Shown: positions 38,184 to 52,020 of the stretch, piece by piece
How the letters are laid out: every line of letters starts with the position of its first letter
Position numbering within the stretch: the first letter of the stretch is position 1
Source of the DNA: Diphasiastrum complanatum
Lineage: Eukaryota > Streptophyta > Lycopodiopsida > Lycopodiales > Lycopodiaceae
Direction: 5' to 3'
DNA length: 64,000 nucleotides
NCBI GenBank assembly: GCA_029204225.1
Contig: MU832241.1
Span: forward strand, 1 to 64,000
Notes under the pieces: generated by a model
What the model saw: the letters and a program-made list of their open reading frames with translations, nothing else
What the model was told of the DNA's origin: nothing
Databases searched by the model: none
Translations under genes and position numbers: made by a program

Positions 38184-40430
38184 TTTGAGTACCCTTCAGC
38201 AAATCTACAAAAAAACACAGTGAAACCTAAGAATGGCTTAAGTTCACGCACTGTTTTAGGAATTGGCCAATCCACTACCGTCTTCACCTTTTCTTCGTCA
38301 ATCTTGATCCCAAAGGAGGTGATCTTATGACCTAGGTAAAGAAGTTCCTTTTTAAAAAATTCGCACTTTGATTCTTTTGCATAAAGCTTCTCTTGTCTTA
38401 AGATACGTAAGATGGTATGGAGTTGCTTAGCATGCTCTTTGAGTGTTCTGCTAAAGATTAGAATATCGTCCAGAAACACTACTATGAACTCTCCCAAATA
38501 TGGACGAAATAAATCGTTCATCATTTGTTGGAAAGTAGCCAGTGCATTTGTCAAACCAAAGGGCAAACAAGAAACTCATAGTGGCCAAACCTGGTCCTAA
38601 AATAGATTTTAGACACATCTTCCGAATGTATCCTAATCTGATGGTATCCCGTACATAAATTAATTTTCGTGAAGTATTTGCTCCATTCAATCGATCTATG
38701 AGATCATCCATCCTGGGCAACGAGTATTTATTTTTAATTGTAAGTTTGTTCAGACCCTTGTAATCTATACATAGTCGGAAACTCCCATCTTTCTTACTCT
38801 TAAGAAGGACAGGTGCTCCCAATGGAGATTTACTAGGTCTTATGTGTCCCATCCTGAGATACTCCTCGATCTGCCTAGCCACTTTCTCCTCTTCCTTCTG
38901 ACTAAACCGATATGGTTGTCTGAAGATAGGACGGTTATCGGGCAAAAGATCTATCTTATGATCTACTGACCGAGCGGGTGGTAGTTCATAAGGTAGCTTC
39001 TTTGGAAAAACTTCCGTAAACTCTTGTTTTAAATCTTGCAAAAGCTGTTGTTCCTAATGCAAATTTTTGGTGTTAAAGCATGAAAACACATTCACATCCC
39101 CAACATCACAATGCATATGAGATTTCAAAAGCAAGTGAAAGGGTTCATACTCAAAATCATGAAGTTTCTCAATTAATTCAGCTGAGGAAATCATCGGCGA
39201 TGGAAGTACATCGGTCTCTCCAGAAATAGAGACAATCTGATCAAACTTATCTTTAATTACCATAGAATGATTTTTAAAATCTATCTCTAAAGAGTGTGAC
39301 TTGCCAAAAATTCATTCGTAGCCCAAAATTACATTAGTCCGGTCCAGATTCATGACATGAAAATCTAACGGCTCAACATAGTCCTGCATCCGAAGCTCTA
39401 AGTTTGAGAGTTTGACATCCCAAATCTCAGTGTCCAACCCTGAGGCAAGATGGACCACGTAACGGTGATCACATGGCCATGGTGGGCACTCGGAGCTTCT
39501 GCACAAGTCGAGCATTCAAAAAATTGTGAGTACTACTTGAATCAAATAGCACATTCATGTCTTTCCCCAAAATATTGCCTCTCACAGGAAACAATTTATT
39601 AGGCTTGAAAGAGAGTGCACTAAAGTTACAAGTACAGTCACAATTATTCAACAAATTGACTTCCAATTTACCAGTCGGTAAATCCACAGTCATGAAACTT
39701 GACGACTTTGCTTTCCGTTCAGGACACTGTTTGGCACGGTGCTCGGGTTTATTGCAGAGGAAACACAGATTTTGTTTAAGTGCCGCCAACCGTGCTTTGT
39801 CTTTGACCACCAGTTTTTTCTTCTTCTTCTTCTTCTTTGACTGTTGGTACGCTTCTGCTCCCAGCTCGTCAAAAACTTCTTTTTTATGCTTGTTAAATTT
39901 TTCCAGTTCTCGGCTGCCCATTTTGCAATATACAACTCGGAATCGTCTATCGCGACAAAAGCTTTCCGGAATTCTGTGAGGAATCCAGCCCAAGTCACCG
40001 ATTTCGTGGAAAGTTCCCTCCACCAAGAAGAGGCTTTACCTTCCAGAAACAATAGAACCGATGATATTCGTTTATCCTCTGGGACGTTGTGCAAGCTAAA
40101 ATAGCTTGTCCAACGGTTTATCCAGTCTTCAACAACTTCCGAACATTTAAACTTTTTATCGCTGAAAAATATTTCCGGTTGGTAGCCCAAGTTGTTAGAG
40201 TTAATAGCTTGCAGTTGATTAGATAGATTTTGAATTTGTTTATCCCATTGTTTATTGCTCTGATGAAGTTCTAAAACTGCCTTGCCTAAGGTTTGCAACA
40301 GTTTTTCTGAGTCTAGGGTGTCATCACTACCGGGTGAGGCCGGTTGAATCTTCGTATTTTTCCCATCACTTCTTGGTGATGTCGGGTGAATCTCAGTAGC
40401 ACCCCCCTCCAAAATTTCATCAGTATCCAT
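38184..40430 (-). pseudogene. Gypsy G2 gag-protease-RT remnant
   Basis: Read leftward from ATG 40430: gag (EVVEDWINRWTSYFSLHNVPE, ASSWWRELS), a Lys/Arg run, the zinc knuckle CFLC-NKPE-H-RAKQ-C near 39735-39770, and a protease-like VLFDSSSTHNFL with DSS in place of DSG/DTG. A linker and the RT N-terminus follow ([50 protein letters not shown]), then in another frame [22 protein letters not shown] and LGHKITSFG. Frame shifts occur between gag and protease and inside RT. It is cut at 38183 by the copia A3 leader, so RNase H and integrase are missing. Confidence 0.9.
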
Positions 40431-42535
<2,105 letters not shown>

Positions 42536-44733
42536 TAGCCCCCAAGCTTCTCTGATTAGTTTAAATATTGTTGCATATGCTTCCCTGCTAATACCTGCAA
42601 AATCACAAGCACCCTAAACTATAGTCTTGTCTAAATTTTTTTGAATGTCCACCATCAAAGACTCTGTTATTTTACACTTTACATTTGAACTCCTATTGTT
42701 CATCATGATACGCTCAGTGGATTTGCCTGTCAATATTGTGTCCAATGACATTCCTAGTGAAGCAGTGTCTTTAATATTCTGAGGAGCTACTAATGCAGAT
42801 CTACAGAAAAATAGATAGTTAACAGAATATCACCATAGCTAAAATTAAATCCAAATGTCATTGAAAAACCTACAAAACTCAGAATATGCTTACTTGAATG
42901 CACGAATCCTTCTATTTTGATAACCTCCTTTTGAAAGCATTTGAATATCCTTGCAACTTTGTCGCTTTCGCTTCTTACTTTCAGCCTTCTTCTTTGCCAA
43001 TTCCACATCCTTCAATAATTGTAAGTTCTCAATACGAATAGATTGTAAGATTGATTGCATTTGCTCTACTTATGATTTGATATTGATCGTTATTTTCTAT
43101 AATTATTCATTAATTTTTTTAAGTTGTTCATTTTCTTCTAACGTCTTTTGGAGATGACAATCTCTATTCTAACAATAAGAGGATATCCGAATTAACTCAC
43201 CTTCTAAAAAGTGAACTTTATTCATATAAAGTTGTTTTCCATGGTTCTGCAATCTTTCACAATATCCTAGTAATCCACTATGCCCATTGCATATCCATGT
43301 AACTAAATGAGTTATTGAGGAGAATGTGGGATGTGTCAAAGTGCTTGGATCTTGTGGATATAATGTTCCATCTATCCGCAAATCCAAGTTTTTCTTTCCT
43401 TCTGCCTTGTAACGAGAACGATCCTCAGCAGATATTTGAATTCCTTTGCCTCCTCTTCTCTACAAAGGTGCCAAATCAATAGGGATATCCAGATGCAGAT
43501 GATACAATGTCATCATAAAAAAAAACAATAGAGTAATCAGTTGCATCAAAGTACTATGACCAGATTCTATGAAGCAAAACAAAATACTCATCTTTGATTA
43601 TATTATATACTCTGTACGATCAATCCAATCTCCATGCTTGTATGCTTGATTCAAATTTGGAAATGCCGCTCATTTTTTCATTCCAGTTGGTAGTTGGCAC
43701 TCATATTTCCATTCCAATGTGATGATGGCGTTCATAATTGGAGATGGCACCCATATTTCCATTATTGTGAAAGGAATGCATATGTAAACATTTTGCTATT
43801 TTTTCTGATTTGAATTTGGGGATGGCGGTCATATTCTAGATCCAGTGAAAATATTGCCCTTTTCATAATCAATTGGAGGAAATATTTTTGAATTTAGTCA
43901 AGTTATACTGCGGATTGTTTACAGTTTTTAACTGTGACTATAGACATTGTGGTTAGATCATTGGGAGTTGGGGAGGCCTCGGGAGTGGTGGGGGCAAGCA
44001 AATAAACAATATTGTTTTTTTTTATTTTGATATTAAGAACTCCTCTAATGCTTTTCTAAAAATTAGTGACGTGACTTTTGCGTTTTGTGCATTCCCCACC
44101 ACATACAAATTGTAAACGATCATAACCCATTCATCTCAAGCTCATATAATCATACAAAGCATACTTTGTACTGCTAACTTTCCCATACTCACAGATACTA
44201 TCATTTAGATTATCACAGGTGGATAACTTCATAATTACTATCACATCAAGAGAGCATTAGCAAGAGCAATACTACGTGAAGGGTTACAGCCAACCGAGTT
44301 TTATGAGAGCATTCGAAACAACCATATTTATGCTATGGCTTATGATATCTCCCTAAAAACGTTGAAAGGACAGAGCCCAAATCGCATTATTAGTGGCATA
44401 GCTTGATGAAAAATGCATGCAATATGGCTCATACCATGAGCTACAACAAATCGCACTAAATGAACATATTTATGAGTAATATTTCAGTGTTGACTAGCGC
44501 TCAAACTTGCCTCAGTGAGGGCGCTGACCAGCGGCCATCCATTCCGTATAACGTATGATACTGATCACGAACAGTAAGCTTGTTGTCCAACGCTTATTAC
44601 AAGCCAAAAGAGTTGATAGCATACCTGAAAATTTGCCCACTTTTGCTCTTCGGAACAACGTTTGATTGTGAGATTATCCAATGACAGTATATAGGTTGAC
44701 TTTCTGTTATTACACAAAGATATACATGGTAAA
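42536..44733 (-). pseudogene. Unassigned spliced gene remnant with coiled coil
   Basis: Three exon-like blocks read leftward with plausible splice sites. Block 1 is about 44733-44625 (LSLDNLTIKRCSEEQKWANFQ, donor CAG|GTATGC). Block 2 is 43463-42899 (RRGGKGIQISAEDRSRYK, DGTLYPQDPSTLTHPTFSS, GYCERLQNHGKQLYMNK, then a Lys/Glu-rich coiled coil ending RRIRAFK, donor GTAAGC). Block 3 is about 42803-42536 (ALVAPQNIKDTASLGMSLD, acceptor CTGTAG, ending CDFAGISREAYATIFKLI). Block 2 has in-frame stops near 43185, 43100 and 43070, and block 3 has one, so it is dead or badly decayed. I do not recognise the family; either a host chromatin-type coiled-coil protein or a DNA transposon product is possible. 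Confidence 0.5.
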
Positions 44734-44914
44734 CTGCAAGCATTCATCATAAGGTTTCACTTACACCTTTCCTTATCAGCGAGTTATCATAACTTGAACC
44801 AAACTCACCTTTGTTTGCAATATTATACCACCAATGCTTTTCCACTAGCAATCACGAGCATTCTCTTCGATCACAATCCTAGTATGGTAGAGCACCATGA
44901 GAGCAAGACAAAGG

Positions 44915-45845
<931 letters not shown>

Positions 45846-48700
45846 TAGATTTGATCCAGATATCGTGCTCTCTTCATTTCTTGACGATTTTGGTATTATC
45901 GAAGTTAGGGAGTATTTCATATCGTTGTTTCATCCTTTTCTTCATCTTTTTGCTACAGCTCGTTAAAATAGACACGTATTTTTTGAGCCTTATAAGATAT
46001 TCAAAAGTTTTGTTACATTGCCCTTGCAAACATTTGAGAACATGACTTTTATGCATTACACTGATATTGTCAAGCATGTTGAAATTCAATTGAAAAATAG
46101 ATTGGATCGATTATATACATAACTTTATTGCCGCAAGAAGTGTAGATTAGTTGAATATCAATCAACATTTATATTATATTTGATTATATTGATCCCAGAT
46201 GAAGTGGATTGCTCAAGCTCCATGCAGACTTAACCTCCCTCCTCTTCACGAGATTAGAAGATCAAGGATATAGTCAAGTTTCTTGAAGAAACTGACATAA
46301 AATATGACAATATTATAGAATAATCAATCTACATTGTAGGAGAGACCGAAAGTGTTATGGATGAATCAAATGAAATTCCTTCTCAATCCTTTTTCTATTT
46401 ACCTAAATATTGCATAGATAATGATAGTTATCACACTATACCTAACTTGTGTGATTTTTTTTATTATCGTGAAGATTTAACCAAAACATTAGGTGAGTTT
46501 TCTGACATTCTTGATTTTGAGTATGATGACATTGTTCCTGGAGTAGATGATGATACACTTTGTCCAAAAGAGTGCTTGCAACAGTCTTTGTCGAAGACCC
46601 ATGAGCATCAAAAAAATATTTCCTCAAAGGATGAGTTCATTGCTTTCCAGACCCAACTTGGTTTTGGGCCTCGAAAAATATATTAACCAAAAAAGTTAAG
46701 CTCGCAAAAGGGTAATAGAATAGACCACCCCAAATCAATTGAAGCAGATACCGTTGAATGTGTGAGTTCTTTTATTTTTTTATGCATGTAACTAATTTTG
46801 CATATTGTTTATATTCATCGTAAGAACTAACATTTTAAATTTCATATTTTTAGGAGGTCGTTCTTATTGACGAATTTGCCATTTGACAAGGTGCCTATCG
46901 AACATACTCAAGCAAATTTAACAAGGACAACGGCCTTGGAAATTATCTCAAATTTTTTAAAAACCATGAGATTTGTAATGCATGTTCGAAGTTCAGTGCT
47001 CAAGACGAAACAATTATCATGGCAATAAAGGCATTGTCTCATTACTTAGGTGGTCATAAGTTCATTAAATCACACAAAATACTTTTTGTTAAATGCTCAA
47101 TTACACTCAAGATTTTAGGTTATGGACTCGAGAATACTATTCTCTAATCTACAACTTACATAGAATTATGTCGAGAAAAAAAAATGCTCATCTTTTGGAT
47201 CCATTTGCAAGAAGGGAATTCCTCCATGACAACAAAATGCAACTGGTATTAGAAAAAGAAGAAAAAAAAGATGGCAAGGAGATATAGATATATTCAATTA
47301 GTTGGGAATGTATTTTTCCAAAACAAATTACAAATATAAAGTACAATGTTGTGTCTGTCAATCTACCTTCCTTGATGTATAAATTTGCATGCCTTTCTGA
47401 ACTTGATATAATTTGTAGATTTTGTTTGATGTGTGTATTTCTAATGTCCTTACTTATATTTTAGACTATTATTTTTAAGATCATCATTCATGCTTAGCAT
47501 AGCATAAGTTCATGTCACTAGTAACAAAATTTAATATTTGAAAGACTCATGCCTAGCATAAGTGGATTTCTAAAGTCCTCAAATATATATGAATTATTCT
47601 TTTTAAGATTTTTATTTATGCTCATCATTAGTAGGTAGCTTAACATTTGATAGACCCATGCTTAGCATAAGTGTAATTCTATTTTTCACAGAGTTTCGAA
47701 GATAAAAAAAATTGGGCAACTTCTTGAACAGTTTAGAACCCACTTTCAAAAAGCCAAGGTTGAGAAAAAACCAAGAGAATCTCAATAGACTTGAGACTCA
47801 AGCATTGATGATGATCCCAAGGAAACGTTTGTTCCCCAGTCGGTTGATGATCCTCCTTGCTTTTACACAATACAACAAGGTAATGATGATGCCAGAGAGA
47901 TCTCCAAGTTTGTAAAGAGAAGACTTTACAACCTCTGCATCGCTGATATTCGATACGGGTTCAAGCTTGTGGGCTCATTGATCGCCCGTTTAAATACATA
48001 GAAGTCAAAGACGTTGTTTTTGGTTTCTTGGCGATCACTACAGCTCCTCTTTGGAGGATAGCACAAAATTTCATTCCAGCTGGCAACAAATAGCTGTCCA
48101 CAAGGCCTATTGGAAGTCTGCGATGCAGGGATAGAGAAGGCCATTTGGTAAGTATTGATTGTAACCAAACACGTACATTTACAAGTCATTTTAATATTTT
48201 TAAGAGATTCTGTTTTGCACTACAACACTGTAGGGAACACATATTTTGAAAATCATTTTGATTATCTTATGATTGGTTCTGTGGCTTGTCCATATCAAAA
48301 GCCACAACAACTTGTAAAATTGGAATGTTTTTCTGTGACTTGGATTTTAGATTTATTTAGTGGTAGTGGCACGACTAGTGCATGTGTTCTCAAAAAGAAT
48401 TAGATGAGAGTTTAGCAAGTTTTGTTAACATGAGGTTAGCTGGTATCTCAGTTTTGCATGATGAGTTTCAAGAGGTGGGTAAGTTGGGCCCCTCTGAAGA
48501 CGGTATTGCTCCATTTGTTAAGGAGCCTCAACCATGTCAGTGGTGTTGTTGGTGATGAAGGAGATCTGGCCGAGGTGGTTGAACAAAGATATAATGTAAT
48601 TGAAGAAGTTGTTATTTAGGATGGGACAACTCCTCCAACAGATACAGGGGTTGGAAGGGCTGCTTCTCCAGATCCAAATGATTTGATTGAGAATTTTTGA
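45846..48700 (+). pseudogene. Decayed multi-exon gene with C-terminal DNA amino-methyltransferase signature
   Basis: Coding-like text continues for almost 3 kb with frame shifts and stops: RFDPDIVLSSFLDDFGI and FISLFHPFLHLFAT (45850-45965), TLPLQTFENMTFMHYTDIVK (about 46010-46070), and a 109-residue frame from ATG 46357 (acidic). An intron follows (about 46757-46853), then RTYSSKFNKDNGLGNYLKFF and AIKALSHYLGGHKF, and later WFLGDHYSSS and FHSSWQQIAVHKAYWKSA. Near 48290-48400 comes QKPQQLVK plus WILDLFSGSGTTSACVL. The last motif has the DxFxGSGT form of the AdoMet-binding loop of N4-cytosine/N6-adenine DNA methyltransferases of the permuted (beta) class, where it sits near the C-terminus after a KP motif, as here. 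Downstream text reaches NDLIENF and a stop near 48700. A DPPY/SPPW catalytic motif was not found. Confidence 0.55.
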
Positions 48701-49174
48701 CTATTTGAGAATTTTTGACTATACGTTATTAAAAACATTCAACAAAATTTTAATTTTAAAGAATCTCTTTTATTCAAAAGATTGTTGTATTTATGTAAAA
48801 AATGTTTATCTCCTAGGTTGTTTTGATTATACTTTTGAAATGATTTTATTGTTGAATAATATTTGTTAGAAATTAAGCATATATTTCTGAATTTTAGATT
48901 TCATTGTTAAAATACAAATATCAAATTACAAACAGGTTATCAAATTTATATTAAAATGTTTTTTGTTGAATTTTTTTAGAAAAAAATCTATTTTTTGAAA
49001 TTTTACAACCACTTACTTAATTTAACAACTATTTTTCATAATAACAAATTGCACACAAATAATGTTTTTATGTTTTGAGCCATTTCAATGTAAAATTTTA
49101 ATTCACGTTCTTAATTACTTTTGTTGTTCACTTTAGATAGCCAATATTGTGACAAACTCAATGGCTCTACTTAA
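48701..49174. other. AT-rich region, no gene recognised
   Basis: Very A+T-rich sequence following the methyltransferase-like remnant, possibly its 3' flank. Confidence 0.5.
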
Positions 49175-49317
49175 TTTTGTGCACTCCCTGCACCAACGTT
49201 AATAAATGCACTAGTGCAATCATCACCATTGCAATCTTTCATATAAAATTTTCCTTAGTTTTTAGTTGTTTTTAGTCATAGATGCGCTCCCTAACATGGT
49301 GGAGGGAGTGCACAAAG
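49175..49317. mobile_element. Tourist-like MITE with a tandemly duplicated right end
   Basis: The left end TTTTGTGCACTCCCTGCACCA and the right end TGGTGGAGGGAGTGCACAAAG are inverted repeats with two mismatches over about 20 bases. They are flanked by TAA (49172-49174) and TAA (49318-49320), the 3-bp duplication typical of PIF/Harbinger-derived MITEs. The last 33 bases plus TAA are repeated perfectly at 49321-49356. At 143 bp it codes for nothing. Confidence 0.75.
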
Positions 49318-49320
49318 TAA

Positions 49321-49356
49321 CGCTCCCTAACATGGTGGAGGGAGTGCACAAAGTAA
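49321..49356. repeat. Perfect 36-bp tandem copy of the MITE right end
   Basis: Identical to 49285-49320, including the TAA target site. Confidence 0.95.
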
Positions 49357-49796
49357 CGGCAATTCCCAAACATGGGCCTACTACATAAGTTCATTGAACC
49401 ACCACTTTTTATCACACCCATGATACTATATAGGTTCATTGAATCAAACCCGAATACACGGATTCATTGAATCAAACCCTTCTTCAGCACCACAACATAA
49501 ACCATTCATTGCTCTTATCCTCACCCACCACCCATCATATTCAAGCTGCTTCTTATTCACCCAACTCTTCACTTTGTGCCATCTTCATCTAATAATTCAT
49601 GCCCAGCCACAAACATCCACTAGTTTTGTAACTGATATAATAACATCGGCACTATGTTTCCTTCCTCTTCCTCCTCGCTCTTCCTTCTGTAAGGTTGAAA
49701 AAGTTCTTGGTGAATGATTTTATTTAAAGTTGTTACTTGTATGTTTGTATGTTCGTATGTTTCTTGCAGCACAAACACACACTGGGCCATACATAT

Positions 49797-50012
49797 TTTA
49801 GTAGCAGAAGCTGAACAATACAGTCGCATATGCACAATTGGTATTAGAAAGCTAATCAAGACAGTTGCTGCACAATTGGTAGCAGAAGCTGATCAATGCA
49901 GACGCATACACACAATTACTAGCAGAGGCTGATCAAGAGAACGCAGAGCCAGCGGCAGAAGCTGATCAATACAGTTTCATACGCACAATTGGTAGCAGAA
50001 GTTCATCAATAC
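49797..50012. repeat. Imperfect minisatellite upstream of the NmrA-like gene
   Basis: Four to five copies of a unit containing GTAGCAGAAGCTGATCAATA followed by CAGTCGCATACGCACAATTG-like text, at roughly 49800, 49868, 49913, 49951 and 49990. Copies vary in length. The segment lies 90-300 bp before the start codon and may be transcribed as 5' UTR. Confidence 0.8.
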
Positions 50013-50098
50013 AGTCGCCTTCTCTGTGGCTTGTCTCATCAACACACTGCATAGAACTGCCCCACACAGCCGCTGGGGTGCTACTGATCTACCGCATC

Positions 50099-50977
50099 AT
50101 GGCTGATGAGAAACCCGTCATTCTGATCACCAGCGGCACCAGCAAAACTGGCTGTGAGGTGGCCAAGCAGCTCCTGGCTACAGGCAACTACACTGTCCGG
50201 GTGGGTTCTCGTGATCCTGGCAAGCTCTCTCCACTCGCTGCCCGAGGAGCGGAAGCTGTGCTACTAGATTCGACTCCATCCACTGCCAGTGCTGCTTTCA
50301 CTGGTGTAGACGCTGCGTACGTCGTGCTGCCTAGTATTGTGGGTGGTGTCGAAAGAGTGCTTTTAGACAACTTTCTAAGTGCAGCAAAGCAGACAGGCGT
50401 CAAACATATCGTCTATCTCTCGGCGATCGAACCCAAAGATAGCACCGTGCACCAGCACCACCATTACGAGCAGTTGCTGATTGAGAGCGGTCTGCCTTTT
50501 ACCATCCTCCGACCGACCTTCTTTCATGAGAATGTCATTAAACATCACGCGGCATCTATCAAGAAGGATGGAGTGTTCAGAACCAGTGCTGGAGATGGTG
50601 TGTATACCAGCGTCGCTGTGCAAGATGTTGCTGCTGTGGCTGTTGCTGCCCTGGCTGATCCTGTCAAGCACAGAGACCACATCTACACACTGACAACAGA
50701 GGCGGTGACGGAGAGACAATTGGCAGAGAAGCTCAGCAGGGCGCTAGGCAAACAGGTCACACACGTCAACCTGACCCCGGAGGAGCACTTGGAGCTCCTC
50801 ACACAGAATTGTGCCGGCACTCAGAGTGCAACCTTCGCTGCTGCTATGGTGGATCTGAACAAGAAGAAGCGTGAGAGCAGAACGAGTGCCGTAGATCCAG
50901 CGCTGGAGCTGGTGCTCGGTCACAAGGGGATCTCATTGGAGCAATTCTTTACAGATAACGCTAGTGCGTTCGATTAG
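50099..50977 (+). CDS. NmrA-like / atypical short-chain dehydrogenase NAD(P)-binding protein, intronless
   Basis: Single uninterrupted frame of 292 residues from MADEKPVILITSGTSKTG. The start at 50099 has G at +4 and precedes the dinucleotide-binding beta strand directly; an in-frame ATG seven codons upstream (50078) is less likely. Visible: a glycine motif TSGTSKTG (residues ~10-17, a variant of GATGxxG), the following arginine-containing VRVGSRDPGKL, VDAAYVVLP, KHIVYLSAIEP, HYEQLLIESGLPFTILRP and a C-terminal helical part. This layout fits NmrA/QorB-like proteins, which use or sense NADPH and include quinone reductases and redox sensors; they often lack the YxxxK catalytic pair, and none is evident here. 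The substrate cannot be predicted. G+C is clearly higher than in the flanks, and no intron is present, so a retrocopy or transferred gene is possible. Both flanks are minisatellites. Confidence 0.88.
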   Translation: MADEKPVILITSGTSKTGCEVAKQLLATGNYTVRVGSRDPGKLSPLAARGAEAVLLDSTPSTASAAFTGVDAAYVVLPSIVGGVERVLLDNFLSAAKQTGVKHIVYLSAIEPKDSTVHQHHHYEQLLIESGLPFTILRPTFFHENVIKHHAASIKKDGVFRTSAGDGVYTSVAVQDVAAVAVAALADPVKHRDHIYTLTTEAVTERQLAEKLSRALGKQVTHVNLTPEEHLELLTQNCAGTQSATFAAAMVDLNKKKRESRTSAVDPALELVLGHKGISLEQFFTDNASAFD

Positions 50978-51006
50978 TGAGGCAAGCCCATCAGAAGATG
51001 AAAAAT

Positions 51007-51150
51007 ACTTCCAGCTGATCAAAGCAATTTGGTGCCCCGTACTGATGTTATCTACTTCCAGCTGATCAAAAGGACTCGGAGCCCATCACAGGATGTTGTA
51101 TATCTCCAGCTGATCAAACCAATTTGGAACCCATCACAGGACGGTTATAT
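51007..51150. repeat. Three ~47-bp imperfect repeats in the 3' flank of the NmrA-like gene
   Basis: Units beginning ACTTCCAGCTGATCAAA at about 51007, 51054 and 51102 (ATCTCC in the third) continue into GGAGCCCATCACAGGAT-like text. They probably lie in the 3' UTR. Confidence 0.85.
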
Positions 51151-51246
51151 ACTTCCTGGTGAAGGATGAACTTCAAGACCCCTTCAACCTGTCAAACGCA
51201 GCCTTCAGCCGCAACCTGACAGCGACATGCGACATACAGAGCACTC

Positions 51247-52018
51247 TGTTAAATAACCCCTGGTTAGCACAAAACAATGTATTATAAGAAACATTGCAAG
51301 ATAGTTAGGAAGGATACAAATACCTGATAGGCGTCAGACAGAATGTGAGAGATAAAAAGTATAGGAGATGATTAAGTGCTCAGAGAAGCACCTTATTGTG
51401 TATGCCTTTCAAAGCTTATATGCTATTCAGTCCATCTATCTTCAACGAATCTGTTAGTCATACTGCTATGATGTTGTGCTGTTCTCTGTGAGTGTCAGGT
51501 TGTATCGTTTGCAGTTTTGTTTGCTATTTCTCTATGCAGGTTAGGTGACTCACACAGAAATCTGTGTCTGAGACTAACTCAGAATATCAGAAGACCAGCT
51601 TCCGCTCAATCATACATTGCAACAGTGGTATCAGAGCAGTTTCAAACTCAGAGTCAACCAAATAGCAAGGTATGGCAACAAACCTGCAACATAAGGTTGT
51701 CATAACATTTGATGGATTAAACTATCGAATCTGGAAGCACAAGACGAAGATGCTTCTCAGGGGAGAGGGATTATGGAATGTGGTGGAAGGAGCTAAAATC
51801 AGCTGATGTTGCAGAATGGGACAAGAAAAATGATCGTGCTATGGCATTAATCACTCTGTAATGATGATCACAAAAAATTTCCAAACCAGCCATGAAATTT
51901 GGCAAGATACACTATAAAAAGAAAGGTCACTATGCTTATGAGTGTTGGTATAATCCCAAGGGCAAATCCAAAGGTGACAAAGTCAACATAGCTGAATCAT
52001 TTAACGAGAAGGAGGAGA
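51247..52018 (+). mobile_element. Copia N: 5' LTR, primer binding site and truncated gag
   Basis: The LTR at 51247-51624 (378 bp) begins TGTTAAATAA and ends TTGCAACA, followed after one base by TGGTATCAGAGC (51626-51637). Gag starts at ATG 51672 (MATNLQHKVVITFDGLNY, WKHKTKMLLRGEGLWNVV) with a shift and stop after 44 residues. Text then resumes as DVAEWDKKNDRAMALITL and later a zinc-knuckle-like GHYAYECWYNPKGK. A large internal part is missing and the element joins LTR-like sequence at about 52021. Confidence 0.85.
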
Positions 52019-52020
52019 AT

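Noticed and set aside
50188-50719. Minus-strand frames within the NmrA-like gene
   Set aside because: Shadows of the G+C-rich coding frame on the plus strand.
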